Shown here: positions 1-12,800 of the stretch, piece after piece | How the letters are laid out: each line of letters opens with the position of its first letter | How positions within the stretch are numbered: position 1 is the first letter of the stretch | Translations under genes and position numbers: made by a program | The notes under the pieces: model-generated | Told to the model about the DNA's origin: nothing | Database searches by the model: none | Seen by the model: only the letters and a program-made list of their open reading frames with translations | Source of the DNA: G965205725 sp965205725 | GTDB lineage: Bacteria > Pseudomonadota > Gammaproteobacteria > Pseudomonadales > Halieaceae | DNA length: 64,000 nt | Assembly (NCBI GenBank): GCA_965205725.1 | Contig: OZ242189.1 | Span: 310,001-374,000 of the forward strand | Direction of reading: 5' to 3'

Positions 1-3000
1 CCCTGGTCAACGACACGAACAGCAGCGATAACCGGGTCATTGATGTCGAGACTGACCGTGACCAGTTGTCCATTAACGCCAGCGATAACAGCCGGGTGCT
101 GACCATTGACCCCAGCATGAACCTGGCCGGCGAGACCGACTACCACCTGGAGATCGAGAGCGGGGCCATCACCGATGAGGCCGGCAACCCCTACGGGGGT
201 ATTGCGGCGGGGGACAGGGAGACCCTCAACTTCGCCACCGCCGATATCACCGCGCCGAGCGTAACCCGCGTGAGCGTCCCGGCGGCGGGCACCTACAAAC
301 TTGGCGACCCCCTCGACTTTACCGTGCAGTTCAGCGAAGCCGTCAACCTGACAGCCGCCGACAGCAGTGGCGGCATCGCCTCAACCCTGCCCCTGAACTT
401 AGACAGCAAGACCGTCGCGGCCACCTATGTGTCTGGCAGCGGCAGCGACCGCCTCACCTACCGCTATACCGTCGCCGCAGGTGACCTGGACCGTGACGGC
501 CTGAGCGTGGGCCCGGCACTCACCCTCAATGGGGACCGCCTCACCGATGCCAGTGGCAACGCCGCCAGTCTCACGCTGACCAGCGTGGACACCAGCGGGG
601 TGCGGGTAGACGGGGTGGCGCCGCTGCTGAGCAGCAGCAGCCCGACCGACGACGCGGACGCTGTGGCCCCTGACAGTAATATCAGCCTGACCTTCGACAG
701 CGCCATTGCCCTGGGCAGCGGCACCATCACCCTGGTCAACGACACGAACAGCAGCGATAACCGGGTCATTGATGTCGAGACTGACCGTGACCAGTTGTCC
801 ATTAACGCCAGCGATAACAGCCGGGTGCTGACCATTGACCCCAGCATGAACCTGGCCGGCGAGACCGACTACCACCTGGAGATCGAGAGCGGGGCCATCA
901 CCGATGAGGCCGGCAACCCCTACGGGGGTATTGCGGCGGGGGACAGGGAGACCCTCAACTTCGCCACCGCCGATATCACCGCGCCGAGCGTAACCCGCGT
1001 GAGCGTCCCGGCGGCGGGCACCTACAAACTTGGCGACACCCTCGACTTTACCGTGCAGTTCAGCGAAGCCGTCAGCCTGACAGCCGCCGACAGCAGTGGC
1101 GGCATCGCCTCAACCCTGAGCCTGAGCCTGGGCAGCAATACTGGCGGCGCCAGCAAGAGCGTCGCGGCCACCTATGTGTCCAGCAGCGACAGCGACCGCC
1201 TCACCTACCGCTATACCGTCGCCGAAGGTGACCTGGACCGTGACGGCCTGAGCGTGGGCCCGGCACTCACCCTCAATGGGGACCGCCTCACCGATGCCAG
1301 TGGCAACGCCGCCAGTCTCACGCTGACCAGCGTGGACACCAGCGGGGTGCGGGTAGACGGGGTGGCGCCGCTGCTGAGCAGCAGCAGCCCGGACGACGAC
1401 GCGGACGCTGTGGCCCCTGACAGTAATATCAGCCTGACCTTCGACAGCGCGATTGCCCTGGGCAGCGGCACCATCACCCTGGTCAATGACGATGACAACA
1501 CCGATAACCGGGTCATTAATGTCGAAGCCCACAACAACCAGTTGTCCATTAACAGCAGCGGCAACAGCCGGGTACTGACCATTGACCCCAGCATGAACCT
1601 GGCCGGCGAGACCGACTACCACCTGGAGATCGAGAGCGGGGCCATCACCGATGAGGCGGGCAACCCCTACGGGGGTATTGCGGCGGGGGACAGGGAGACC
1701 CTCAACTTCGCCACCGCCGATATCACCGCGCCGACCGTGACCGGCGTGAGCGTCCCGGCGGCGGGCACCTACAAACTTGGCGACACCCTCGAGTTCACCG
1801 TGCAGTTCAGCGAAGCCGTCAACCTGACAGCCGCCGACAGCAGTGGCGGCATCGCCTCAACCCTGCCCCTGAACTTAGACAGCAAGACCGTCGCGGCCAC
1901 CTATGTGTCTGGCAGCGGCAGCGACCGCCTCACCTACCGCTATACCGTCGCCGAAGGTGACCTGGACCGTGACGGCCTGAGCGTGGGCCCGGCACTCACC
2001 CTCAATGGGGACCGCCTCACCGATGCCAGTGGCAACGCCGCCAGTCTCACGCTGACCAGCGTGGACACCAGCGGGGTGCGGGTAGACGGGGTGGCGCCGC
2101 TGCTGAGCAGCAGCAGCCCGACCGACGGCGCGGACGCTGTGGCCCCTGACAGTAATATCAGCCTGACCTTCGACAGCGCCATTGCCCTGGGCAGCGGTAC
2201 CATCACCCTGGTCAACGACACGAACAGCAGCGATAACCGGGTCATTGATGTCGAGACTGACCGTGACCAGTTGTCCATTAACGCCAGCGATAACAGCCGG
2301 GTGCTGACCATTGACCCCAGCATGAACCTGGCCGGTGAGACCGGCTACCACCTGGAGATCGAGAGCGGGGCCATCACCGATGAGGCCGGCAACCCCTACG
2401 GGGGTATTGCGGCGGGGGACAGGGAGACCCTCAACTTCGCCACCGCCGATATCACCGCGCCGAGCGTGACCGGCGTGAGCGTCCCGGCGGCGGGCACCTA
2501 CAAACTTGGCGACACCCTCGACTTTACCGTGCAGTTCAGCGAAGCCGTCAACCTGACAGCCGCCGACAGCAGTGGCGGCATCGCCTCAACCCTGCCCCTG
2601 AACTTAGACAGCAAGACCGTCGCGGCCACCTATGTGTCTGGCAACGGCAGCGACCGCCTCACCTACCGCTATACCGTCGCCGAAGGTGACCTGGACCGTG
2701 ACGGCCTGAGCGTGGGCCCGGCACTCACCCTCAATGGGGACCGCCTCACCGATGCCAGTGGCAACGCCGCCAGTCTCACGCTGACCAGCGTGGACACCAG
2801 CGGGGTGCGGGTAGACGGGGTGGCGCCGCTGCTGAGCAGCAGCAGCCCGACCGACGACGCGGACGCTGTGGCCCCTGACAGTAATATCAGCCTGACCTTC
2901 GACAGCGCCATTGCCCTGGGCAGCGGTACCATCACCCTGGTCAACGACACGAACAGCAGCGATAACCGGGTCATTGATGTCGAGACTGACCGTGACCAGT

Positions 3001-6000
3001 TGTCCATTAACGCCAGCGATAACAGCCGGGTGCTGACCATTGACCCCAGCATGAACCTGGCCGGCGAGACCGGCTACCACCTGGAGATCGAGAGCGGGGC
3101 CATCACCGATGAGGCCGGCAACCCCTACGGGGGTATTGCGGCGGGGGACAGGGAGACCCTCAACTTCGCCACCGCCGATATCACCGCGCCGAGCGTGACC
3201 GGCGTGAGCGTCCCGGCGGCGGGCACCTACAAACTTGGCGACACCCTCGACTTTACCGTGCAGTTCAGCGAAGCCGTCAACCTGACAGCCGCCGACAGCA
3301 GTGGCGGCATCGCCTCAACCCTGCCCCTGAACTTAGACAGCAAGACCGTCGCGGCCACCTATGTGTCTGGCAGCGGCAGCGACCGCCTCACCTACCGCTA
3401 TACCGTCGCCGAAGGTGACCTGGACCGTGACGGCCTGAGCGTGGGCCCGGCACTCACCCTCAATGGGGACCGCCTCACCGATGCCAGTGGCAACGCCGCC
3501 AGTCTCACGCTGACCAGCGTGGACACCAGCGGGGTGCGGGTAGACGGGGTGGCGCCGCTGCTGAGCAGCAGCAGCCCGACCGACGACGCGGACGCTGTGG
3601 CCCCTGACAGTAATATCAGCCTGACCTTCGACAGCGCCATTGCCCTGGGCAGCGGCACCATCACCCTGGTCAACGACACGAACAGCAGCGATAGCCGAAC
3701 CATTGATGTCGAGACTGACCGTGACCAGTTGTCCATTAACGCCAGCGATAACAGCCGGGTGCTGACCATTGACCCCAGCATGAACCTGGCCGGCGAGACC
3801 GACTACCACCTGGAGATCGAGAGCGGGGCCATCACCGATGAGGCCGGCAACCCCTACGGGGGTATTGCGGCGGGGGACAGGGAGACCCTCAACTTCGCCA
3901 CCGCCGATATCACCGCGCCGAGCGTGACCGGCGTGAGCGTCCCGGCGGCGGGCACCTACAAACTTGGCGACACCCTCGACTTTACCGTGCAGTTCAGCGA
4001 AGCCGTCAACCTGACAGCCGCCGACAGCAGTGGCGGCATCGCCTCAACCCTGCCCCTGAACTTAGACAGCAAGACCGTCGCGGCCACCTATGTGTCTGGC
4101 AGCGGCAGCGACCGCCTCACCTACCGCTATACCGTCGCCGAAGGTGACCTGGACCGTGACGGCCTGAGCGTGGGCCCGGCACTCACCCTCAATGGGGACC
4201 GCCTCACCGATGCCAGTGGCAACGCCGCCAGTCTCACGCTGACCAGCGTGGACACCAGCGGGGTGCGGGTAGACGGGGTGGCGCCGCTGCTGAGCAGCAG
4301 CAGCCCGACCGACGACGCGGACGCTGTGGCCCCTGACAGTAATATCAGCCTGACCTTCGACAGCGCCATTGCCCTGGGCAGCGGCACCATCACCCTGGTC
4401 AACGACACGAACAGCAGCGATAGCCGAACCATTGATGTCGAGACTGACCGTGACCAGTTGTCCATTAACGCCAGCGATAACAGCCGGGTGCTGACCATTG
4501 ACCCCAGCATGAACCTGGCCGGCGAGACCGACTACCACCTGGAGATCGAGAGCGGGGCCATCACCGATGAGGCCGGCAACCCCTACGGGGGTATTGCGGC
4601 GGGGGACAGGGAGACCCTCAACTTCGCCACCGCCGATATCACCGCGCCGAGCGTAACCCGCGTGAGCGTCCCGGCGGCGGGCACCTACAAACTTGGCGAC
4701 CCCCTCGACTTTACCGTGCAGTTCAGCGAAGCCGTCAACCTGACAGCCGCCGACAGCAGTGGCGGCATCGCCTCAACCCTGCCCCTGAACTTAGACAGCA
4801 AGACCGTCGCGGCCACCTATGTGTCTGGCAGCGGCAGCGACCGCCTCACCTACCGCTATACCGTCGCCGAAGGTGACCTGGACCGTGACGGCCTGAGCGT
4901 GGGCCCGGCACTCACCCTCAATGGGGACCGCCTCACCGATGCCAGTGGCAACGCCGCCAGTCTCACGCTGACCAGCGTGGACACCAGCGGGGTGCGGGTA
5001 GACGGGGTGGCGCCGCTGCTGAGCAGCAGCAGCCCGACCGACGACGCGGACGCTGTGGCCCCTGACAGTAATATCAGCCTGACCTTCGACAGCGCCATTG
5101 CCCTGGGCAGCGGTACCATCACCCTGGTCAACGACACGAACAGCAGCGATAACCGGGTCATTGATGTCGAGACTGACCGTGACCAGTTGTCCATTAACGC
5201 CAGCGATAACAGCCGGGTGCTGACCATTGACCCCAGCATGAACCTGGCCGGCGAGACCGGCTACCACCTGGAGATCGAGAGCGGGGCCATCACCGATGAG
5301 GCCGGCAACCCCTACGGGGGTATTGCGGCGGGGGACAGGGAGACCCTCAACTTCGCCACCGCCGATATCACCGCGCCGAGCGTGACCGGCGTGAGCGTCC
5401 CGGCGGCGGGCACCTACAAACTTGGCGACACCCTCGACTTTACCGTGCAGTTCAGCGAAGCCGTCAACCTGACAGCCGCCGACAGCAGTGGCGGCATCGC
5501 CTCAACCCTGCCCCTGAACTTAGACAGCAAGACCGTCGCGGCCACCTATGTGTCTGGCAGCGGCAGCGACCGCCTCACCTACCGCTATACCGTCGCCGAA
5601 GGTGACCTGGACCGTGACGGCCTGAGCGTGGGCCCGGCACTCACCCTCAATGGGGACCGCCTCACCGATGCCAGTGGCAACGCCGCCAGTCTCACGCTGA
5701 CCAGCGTGGACACCAGCGGGGTGCGGGTAGACGGGGTGGCGCCGCTGCTGAGCAGCAGCAGCCCGACCGACGACGCGGACGCTGTGGCCCCTGACAGTAA
5801 TATCAGCCTGACCTTCGACAGCGCCATTGCCCTGGGCAGCGGCACCATCACCCTGGTCAACGACACGAACAGCAGCGATAACCGAACCATTGATGTCGAG
5901 ACTGACCGTGACCAGTTGTCCATTAACGCCAGCGATAACAGCCGGGTGCTGACCATTGACCCCAGCATGAACCTGGCCGGCGAGACCGACTACCACCTGG

Positions 6001-6842
6001 AGATCGAGAGCGGGGCCATCACCGATGAGGCCGGCAACCCCTACGGGGGTATTGCGGCGGGGGACAGGGAGACCCTCAACTTCGCCACCGCCGATATCAC
6101 CGCGCCGACCGTGACCGGCGTGAGCGTCCCGGCGGCGGGCACCTACAAACTTGGCGACACCCTCGACTTTACCGTGCAGTTCAGCGAAGCCGTCAACCTG
6201 ACAGCCGCCGACAGCAGTGGCGGCATCGCCTCAACCCTGCCCCTGAACTTAGACAGCAAGACCGTCGCGGCCACCTATGTGTCTGGCAGCGGCAGCGACC
6301 GCCTCACCTACCGCTATACCGTCGCCGAAGGTGACCTGGACCGTGACGGCCTGAGCGTGGGCCCGGCACTCACCCTCAATGGGGACCGCCTCACCGATGC
6401 CAGTGGCAACGCCGCCAGTCTCACGCTGACCAGCGTGGACACCAGCGGGGTGCGGGTAGACGGGGTGGCGCCGCTGCTGAGCAGCAGCAGCCCGACCGAC
6501 GACGCGGACGCTGTGGCCCCTGACAGTAATATCAGCCTGACCTTCGACAGCGCCATTGCCCTGGGCAGCGGCACCATCACCCTGGTCAACGACACGAACA
6601 GCAGCGATAACCGGGTCATTGATGTCGAGACTGACCGTGACCAGTTGTCCATTAACGCCAGCGATAACAGCCGGGTGCTGACCATTGACCCCAGCATGAA
6701 CCTGGCCGGTGAGACCGCTACCACCTGGAGATCGAGAGCGGGGCCATCACCGATGAGGCCGGCAACCCCTACGGGGGTATTGCGGCGGGGGACAGGGAGA
6801 CCCTCAACTTCGCCACCGCCGATATCACCGCGCCGAGCGTGA
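1..6842 (+). CDS. Giant Ig-like repeat surface protein, 5' part (open at window start, ends at a frameshift)
   Basis: The reading frame is already open at base 3, so the true start lies outside the window. The visible protein is an unbroken series of near-identical 243-residue units. Each unit has two Ig-like parts: a first beginning near APSVTRVSVPAAGTYKLGD and a second beginning near APLLSSSSPTDDADAV that resembles the Big_5/SwmB-type bacterial Ig domain (it ends with ITDEAGNPYGG). Such proteins are typically very large exported adhesins or biofilm matrix proteins (family knowledge). In unit 9, at about base 6717, one base is missing compared with all other units (GAGACCGCTACC instead of GAGACCGACTACC or GAGACCGGCTACC). 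After it the frame reads about 40 unrelated residues and stops at 6842. The sequence continues in the next frame as the following feature, so both are probably one gene or a recently broken one. Confidence 0.85.
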   Translation, partial: LVNDTNSSDNRVIDVETDRDQLSINASDNSRVLTIDPSMNLAGETDYHLEIESGAITDEAGNPYGGIAAGDRETLNFATADITAPSVTRVSVPAAGTYKLGDPLDFTVQFSEAVNLTAADSSGGIASTLPLNLDSKTVAATYVSGSGSDRLTYRYTVAAGDLDRDGLSVGPALTLNGDRLTDASGNAASLTLTSVDTSGVRVDGVAPLLSSSSPTDDADAVAPDSNISLTFDSAIALGSGTITLVNDTNSSDNRVIDVETDRDQLSINASDNSRVLTIDPSMNLAGETDYHLEIESGAITDEAGNPYGGIAAGDRETLNFATADITAPSVTRVSVPAAGTYKLGDTLDFTVQFSEAVSLTAADSSGGIASTLSLSLGSNTGGASKSVAATYVSSSDSDRLTYRYTVAEGDLDRDGLSVGPALTLNGDRLTDASGNAASLTLTSVDTSGVRVDGVAPLLSSSSPDDDADAVAPDSNISLTFDSAIALGSGTITLVNDDDNTDNRVINVEAHNNQLSINSSGNSRVLTIDPSMNLAGETDYHLEIESGAITDEAGNPYGGIAAGDRETLNFATADITAPTVTGVSVPAAGTYKLGDTLEFTVQFSEAVNLTAADSSGGIASTLPLNLDSKTVAATYVSGSGSDRLTYRYTVAEGDLDRDGLSVGPALTLNGDRLTDASGNAASLTLTSVDTSGVRVDGVAPLLSSSSPTDGADAVAPDSNISLTFDSAIALGSGTITLVNDTNSSDNRVIDVETDRDQLSINASDNSRVLTIDPSMNLAGETGYHLEIESGAITDEAGNPYGGIAAGDRETLNFATADITAPSVTGVSVPAAGTYKLGDTLDFTVQFSEAVNLTAADSSGGIASTLPLNLDSKTVAATYVSGNGSDRLTYRYTVAEGDLDRDGLSVGPALTLNGDRLTDASGNAASLTLTSVDTSGVRVDGVAPLLSSSSPTDDADAVAPDSNISLTFDSAIALGSGTITLVNDTNSSDNRVIDVETDRDQLSINASDNSRVLTIDPSMNLAGETGYHLEIESGAITDEAGNPYGGIAAGDRETLNFATADITAPSVTGVSVPAAGTYKLGDTLDFTVQFSEAVNLTAADSSGGIASTLPLNLDSKTVAATYVSGSGSDRLTYRYTVAEGDLDRDGLSVGPALTLNGDRLTDASGNAASLTLTSVDTSGVRVDGVAPLLSSSSPTDDADAVAPDSNISLTFDSAIALGSGTITLVNDTNSSDSRTIDVETDRDQLSINASDNSRVLTIDPSMNLAGETDYHLEIESGAITDEAGNPYGGIAAGDRETLNFATADITAPSVTGVSVPAAGTYKLGDTLDFTVQFSEAVNLTAADSSGGIASTLPLNLDSKTVAATYVSGSGSDRLTYRYTVAEGDLDRDGLSVGPALTLNGDRLTDASGNAASLTLTSVDTSGVRVDGVAPLLSSSSPTDDADAVAPDSNISLTFDSAIALGSGTITLVNDTNSSDSRTIDVETDRDQLSINASDNSRVLTIDPSMNLAGETDYHLEIESGAITDEAGNPYGGIAAGDRETLNFATADITAPSVTRVSVPAAGTYKLGDPLDFTVQFSEAVNLTAADSSGGIASTLPLNLDSKTVAATYVSGSGSDRLTYRYTVAEGDLDRDGLSVGPALTLNGDRLTDASGNAASLTLTSVDTSGVRVDGVAPLLSSSSPTDDADAVAPDSNISLTFDSAIALGSGTITLVNDTNSSDNRVIDVETDRDQLSINASDNSRVLTIDPSMNLAGETGYHLEIESGAITDEAGNPYGGIAAGDRETLNFATADITAPSVTGVSVPAAGTYKLGDTLDFTVQFSEAVNLTAADSSGGIASTLPLNLDSKTVAATYVSGSGSDRLTYRYTVAEGDLDRDGLSVGPALTLNGDRLTDASGNAASLTLTSVDTSGVRVDGVAPLLSSSSPTDDADAVAPDSNISLTFDSAIALGSGTITLVNDTNSSDNRTIDVETDRDQLSINASDNSRVLTIDPSMNLAGETDYHLEIESGAITDEAGNPYGGIAAGDRETLNFATADITAPTVTGVSVPAAGTYKLGDTLDFTVQFSEAVNLTAADSSGGIASTLPLNLDSKTVAATYVSGSGSDRLTYRYTVAEGDLDRDGLSVGPALTLNGDRLTDASGNAASLTLTSVDTSGVRVDGVAPLLSSSSPTDDADAVAPDSNISLTFDSAIALGSGTITLVNDTNSSDNRVIDVETDRDQLSINASDNSRVLTIDPSMNLAGETATTWRSRAGPSPMRPATPTGVLRRGTGRPSTSPPPISPRRA

Positions 6843-9800
6843 CCGGCGTGAGCGTCCCGGCGGCGGGCACCTACAAACTTGGCGACACCCTCGACTTTAC
6901 CGTGCAGTTCAGCGAAGCCGTCAACCTGACAGCCGCCGACAGCAGTGGCGGCATCGCCTCAACCCTGCCCCTGGGCTTAGACAGCAAGACCGTCGCGGCC
7001 ACCTATGTGTCTGGCAGCGGCAGCGACCGCCTCACCTACCGCTATACCGTCGCCGAAGGTGACCTGGACCGTGACGGCCTGAGCGTGGGCCCGGCACTCA
7101 CCCTCAATGGGGACCGCCTCACCGATGCCAGTGGCAACGCCGCCAGTCTCACGCTGACCAGCGTGGACACCAGCGGGGTGCGGGTAGACGGGGTGGCGCC
7201 GCTGCTGAGCAGCAGCAGCCCGACCGACGACGCGGACGCTGTGGCCCCTGACAGTAATATCAGCCTGACCTTCGACAGCGCCATTGCCCTGGGCAGCGGC
7301 ACCATCACCCTGGTCAACGACACGAACAGCAGCGATAACCGGGTCATTGATGTCGAGACTGACCGTGACCAGTTGTCCATTAACGCCAGCGATAACAGCC
7401 GGGTGCTGACCATTGACCCCAGCATGAACCTGGCCGGCGAGACCGACTACCACCTGGAGATCGAGAGCGGGGCCATCACCGATGAGGCCGGCAACCCCTA
7501 CGGGGGTATTGCGGCGGGGGACAGGGAGACCCTCAACTTCGCCACCGCCGATATCACCGCGCCGAGCGTAACCCGCGTGAGCGTCCCGGCGGCGGGCACC
7601 TACAAACTTGGCGACACCCTCGACTTTACCGTGCAGTTCAGCGAAGCCGTCAACCTGACAGCCGCCGACAGCAGTGGCGGCATCGCCTCAACCCTGCCCC
7701 TGAACTTAGACAGCAAGACCGTCGCGGCCACCTATGTGTCTGGCAGCGGCAGCGACCGCCTCACCTACCGCTATACCGTCGCCGAAGGTGACCTGGACCG
7801 TGACGGCCTGAGCGTGGGCCCGGCACTCACCCTCAATGGGGACCGCCTCACCGATGCCAGTGGCAACGCCGCCAGTCTCACGCTGACCAGCGTGGACACC
7901 AGCGGGGTGCGGGTAGACGGGGTGGCGCCGCTGCTGAGCAGCAGCAGCCCGACCGACGACGCGGACGCTGTGGCCCCTGACAGTAATATCAGCCTGACCT
8001 TCGACAGCGCCATTGCCCTGGGCAGCGGCACCATCACCCTGGTCAACGACACGAACAGCAGCGATAACCGGGTCATTGATGTCGAGACTGACCGTGACCA
8101 GTTGTCCATTAACGCCAGCGATAACAGCCGGGTGCTGACCATTGACCCCAGCATGAACCTGGCCGGCGAGACCGACTACCACCTGGAGATCGAGAGCGGG
8201 GCCATCACCGATGAGGCCGGCAACCCCTACGGGGGTATTGCGGCGGGGGACAGGGAGACCCTCAACTTCGCCACCGCCGATATCACCGCGCCGAGCGTAA
8301 CCGGCGTGAGCGTCCCGGCGGCGGGCACCTACAAACTTGGCGACACCCTCGACTTTACCGTGCAGTTCAGCGAAGCCGTCAACCTGACAGCCGCCGACAG
8401 CAGTGGCGGCATCGCCTCAACCCTGCCCCTGAGCTTAGACAGCAAGACCGTCGCGGCCACCTATGTGTCTGGCAGCGGCAGCGACCGCCTCACCTACCGC
8501 TATACCGTCGCCGAAGGTGACCTGGACCGTGACGGCCTGAGCGTGGGCCCGGCACTCACCCTCAATGGGGACCGCCTCACCGATGCCAGTGGCAACGCCG
8601 CCAGTCTCACGCTGACCAGCGTGGACACCAGCGGGGTGCGGGTAGACGGGGTGGCGCCGCTGCTGAGCAGCAGCAGCCCGACCGACGACGCGGACGCTGT
8701 GGCCCCTGACAGTAATATCAGCCTGACCTTCGACAGCGCCATTGCCCTGGGCAGCGGCACCATCACCCTGGTCAACGACACGAACAGCAGCGATAGCCGA
8801 ACCATTGATGTCGAGACTGACCGTGACCAGTTGTCCATTAACGCCAGCGATAACAGCCGGGTGCTGACCATTGACCCCAGCATGAACCTGGCCGGCGAGA
8901 CCGACTACCACCTGGAGATCGAGAGCGGGGCCATCACCGATGAGGCCGGCAACCCCTACGGGGGTATTGCGGCGGGGGACAGGGAGACCCTCAACTTCGC
9001 CACCGCCGATATCACCGCGCCGAGCGTGACCGGCGTGAGCGTCCCGGCGGCGGGCACCTACAAACTTGGCGACACCCTCGACTTTACCGTGCAGTTCAGC
9101 GAAGCCGTCAACCTGACAGCCGCCGACAGCAGTGGCGGCATCGCCTCAACCCTGCCCCTGAACTTAGACAGCAAGACCGTCGCGGCCACCTATGTGTCTG
9201 GCAGCGGCAGCGACCGCCTCACCTACCGCTATACCGTCGCCGAAGGTGACCTGGACCGTGACGGCCTGAGCGTGGGCCCGGCACTCACCCTCAATGGGGA
9301 CCGCCTCACCGATGCCAGTGGCAACGCCGCCAGTCTCACGCTGACCAGCGTGGACACCAGCGGGGTGCGGGTAGACGGGGTGGCGCCGCTGCTGAGCAGC
9401 AGCAGCCCGACCGACGACGCGGACGCTGTGGCCCCTGACAGTAATATCAGCCTGACCTTCGACAGCGCCATTGCCCTGGGCAGCGGCACCATCACCCTGG
9501 TCAACGACACGAACAGCAGCGATAACCGGGTCATTGATGTCGAGACTGACCGTGACCAGTTGTCCATTAACGCCAGCGATAACAGCCGGGTGCTGACCAT
9601 TGACCCCAGCATGAACCTGGCCGGCGAGACCGACTACCACCTGGAGATCGAGAGCGGGGCCATCACCGATGAGGCCGGCAACCCCTACGGGGGTATTGCG
9701 GCGGGGGACAGGGAGACCCTCAACTTCGCCACCGCCGATATCACCGCGCCGAGCGTAACCCGCGTGAGCGTCCCAGAGGCGGGCACCTACAAACTTGGCG

Positions 9801-12800
9801 ACTCCCTCGACTTTACCGTGCAGTTCAGCGAAGCCGTCAACCTGACAGCCGCCGACAGCAGTGGCGGCATCGCCTCAACCCTGCCCCTGAACTTAGACAG
9901 CAAGACCGTCGCGGCCACCTATGTGTCTGGCAGCGGCAGCGACCGCCTCACCTACCGCTATACCGTCGCCGAAGGTGACCTGGACCGTGACGGCCTGAGC
10001 GTGGGCCCGGCACTCACCCTCAATGGGGACCGCCTCACCGATGCCAGTGGCAACGCCGCCAGTCTCACGCTGACCAGCGTGGACACCAGCGGGGTGCGGG
10101 TAGACGGGGTGGCGCCGCTGCTGAGCAGCAGCAGCCCGACCGACGACGCGGACGCTGTGGCCCCTGACAGTAATATCAGCCTGACCTTCGACAGCGCGAT
10201 TGCCCTGGGCAGCGGCACCATCACCCTGGTCAACGACACGAACAGCAGCGATAACCGGGTCATTGATGTCGAGACTGACCGTGACCAGTTGTCCATTAAC
10301 GCCAGCGATAACAGCCGGGTGCTGACCATTGACCCCGGCATGAACCTGGCCGGTGAGACCGGCTACCACCTGGAGATCGAGAGCGGGGCCATCACCGATG
10401 AGGCGGGCAACCCCTACGGGGGTATTGCGGCGGGGGACAGGGAGACCCTCAACTTCGCCACCGCCGATATCACCGCGCCGACCGTGACCGGCGTGAGCGT
10501 CCCGGCGGCTGGCACCTACAAACTTGGCGACACCCTCGACTTTACGGTGCAGTTCAGCGAAGCCGTCAGCCTGACAGCCGCCGACAGCAGTGGCGGCACC
10601 GCCTCAACCCTGCCCCTGAGCTTAGACAGCAAGACCGTCGCGGCCACCTATGAGTCTGGCAACGGCAGCGACCGCCTCACCTACCGCTATACCGTCGCCG
10701 AAGGTGACCTGGACCGTGACGGCCTGAGCGTGGGCCCGGCACTCACCCTCAATGGGGACCGCCTCACCGATGCCAGTGGCAACGCCGCCAGTCTCACGCT
10801 GACCAGCGTGGACACCAGCGGGGTGCGGGTAGACGGGGTGGCGCCGCTGCTGAGCAGCAGCAGCCCGACCGACGACGCGGACGCTGTGGCCCCTGACAGT
10901 AATATCAGCCTGACCTTCGACAGCGCCATTGCCCTGGGCAGCGGCACCATCACCCTGGTCAACGACACGAACAGCAGCGATAGCCGAACCATTGATGTCG
11001 AGACTGACCGTGACCAGTTGTCCATTAACGCCAGCGATAACAGCCGGGTGCTGACCATTGACCCCAGCATGAACCTGGCCGGCGAGACCGACTACCACCT
11101 GGAGATCGAGAGCGGGGCCATCACCGATGAGGCCGGCAACCCCTACGGGGGTATTGCGGCGGGGGACAGGGAGACCCTCAACTTCGCCACCGCCGATATC
11201 ACCGCGCCGACCGTGACCGGCGTGAGCGTCCCGGCGGCTGGCACCTACAAACTTGGCGACACCCTCGACTTTACGGTGCAGTTCAGCGAAGCCGTCAGCC
11301 TGACAGCCGCCGACAGCAGTGGCGGCATCGCCTCAACCCTGCCCCTGAACTTAGACAGCAAGACCGTCGCGGCCACCTATGTGTCTGGCAGCGGCAGCGA
11401 CCGCCTCACCTACCGCTATACCGTCGCCGAAGGTGACCTGGACCGTGACGGCCTGAGCGTGGGCCCGGCACTCACCCTCAATGGGGACCGCCTCACCGAT
11501 GCCAGTGGCAACGCCGCCAGTCTCACGCTGACCAGCGTGGACACCAGCGGGGTGCGGGTAGACGGGGTGGCGCCGCTGCTGAGCAGCAGCAGCCCGACCG
11601 ACGACGCGGACGCTGTGGCCCCTGACAGTAATATCAGCCTGACCTTCGACAGCGCCATTGCCCTGGGCAGCGGCACCATCACCCTGGTCAACGACACGAA
11701 CAGCAGCGATAACCGGGTCATTGATGTCGAGACTGACCGTGACCAGTTGTCCATTAACGCCAGCGATAACAGCCGGGTGCTGACCATTGACCCCGGTATG
11801 AACCTGGCCGGTGAGACCGACTACCACCTGGAGATCGAGAGCGGGGCCATCACCGATGAGGCGGGCAACCCCTACGGGGGTATTGCGGCGGGGGACAGGG
11901 AGACCCTCAACTTCGCCACCGCCGATATCACCGCGCCGACCGTAACCCGTGTGAGCGTACCGGCGGCTGGCAACTACAAACTTGGCGACACCCTCGACTT
12001 TATCGTGCAGTTCAGCGAAGCCGTCAGCCTGACAGCCGCCGACAGCAGTGGCGGCACCGCCTCAACCCTGCCCCTGGGCTTAGACAGCAAGACCGCCTCG
12101 GCCACCTATGAGTCTGGCAACGGCAGCGACCGCCTCACCTACCGCTATACCGTCGCCGAAGGTGACCTGGACCGTGACGGCCTGAGCGTGGGCCCGGCAC
12201 TCACCCTCAATGGGGACCGCCTCACCGATGCCAGTGGCAACGCCGCCAGTCTCACGCTGACCAGCGTGGACACCAGCGGGGTGCGGGTAGACGGGGTGGC
12301 GCCGCTGCTGAGCAGCAGCAGCCCGACCGACGACGCGGACGCTGTGGCCCCTGACAGTAATATCAGCCTGACCTTCGACAGCGCCATTGCCCTGGGCAGC
12401 GGCACCATCACCCTGGTCAACGACACGAACAGCAGCGATAACCGGGTCATTGATGTCGAGACTGACCGTGACCAGTTGTCCATTAACGCCAGCGATAACA
12501 GCCGGGTGCTGACCATTGACCCCGGCATGAACCTGGCCGGTGAGACCGACTACCACCTGGAGATCGAGAGCGGGGCCATCACCGATGAGGCCGGCAACCC
12601 CTACGGGGGTATTGCGGCGGGGGACAGGGAGACCCTCAACTTCGCCACCGCCGATATCACCGCGCCGACCGTGACCGGCGTGAGCGTCCCGGCGGCTGGC
12701 ACCTACAAACTTGGCGACACCCTCGACTTTACGGTGCAGTTCAGCGAAGCCGTCAGCCTGACAGCCGCCGACAGCAGTGGCGGCACCGCCTCAACCCTGC

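Noticed and set aside
6839..6842. Programmed frameshift or overlapping start joining the two parts of the giant gene
   Set aside because: There is no slippery sequence at the deletion and the overlap of frames is a chance result of the shift; a mutation or sequencing error is simpler.
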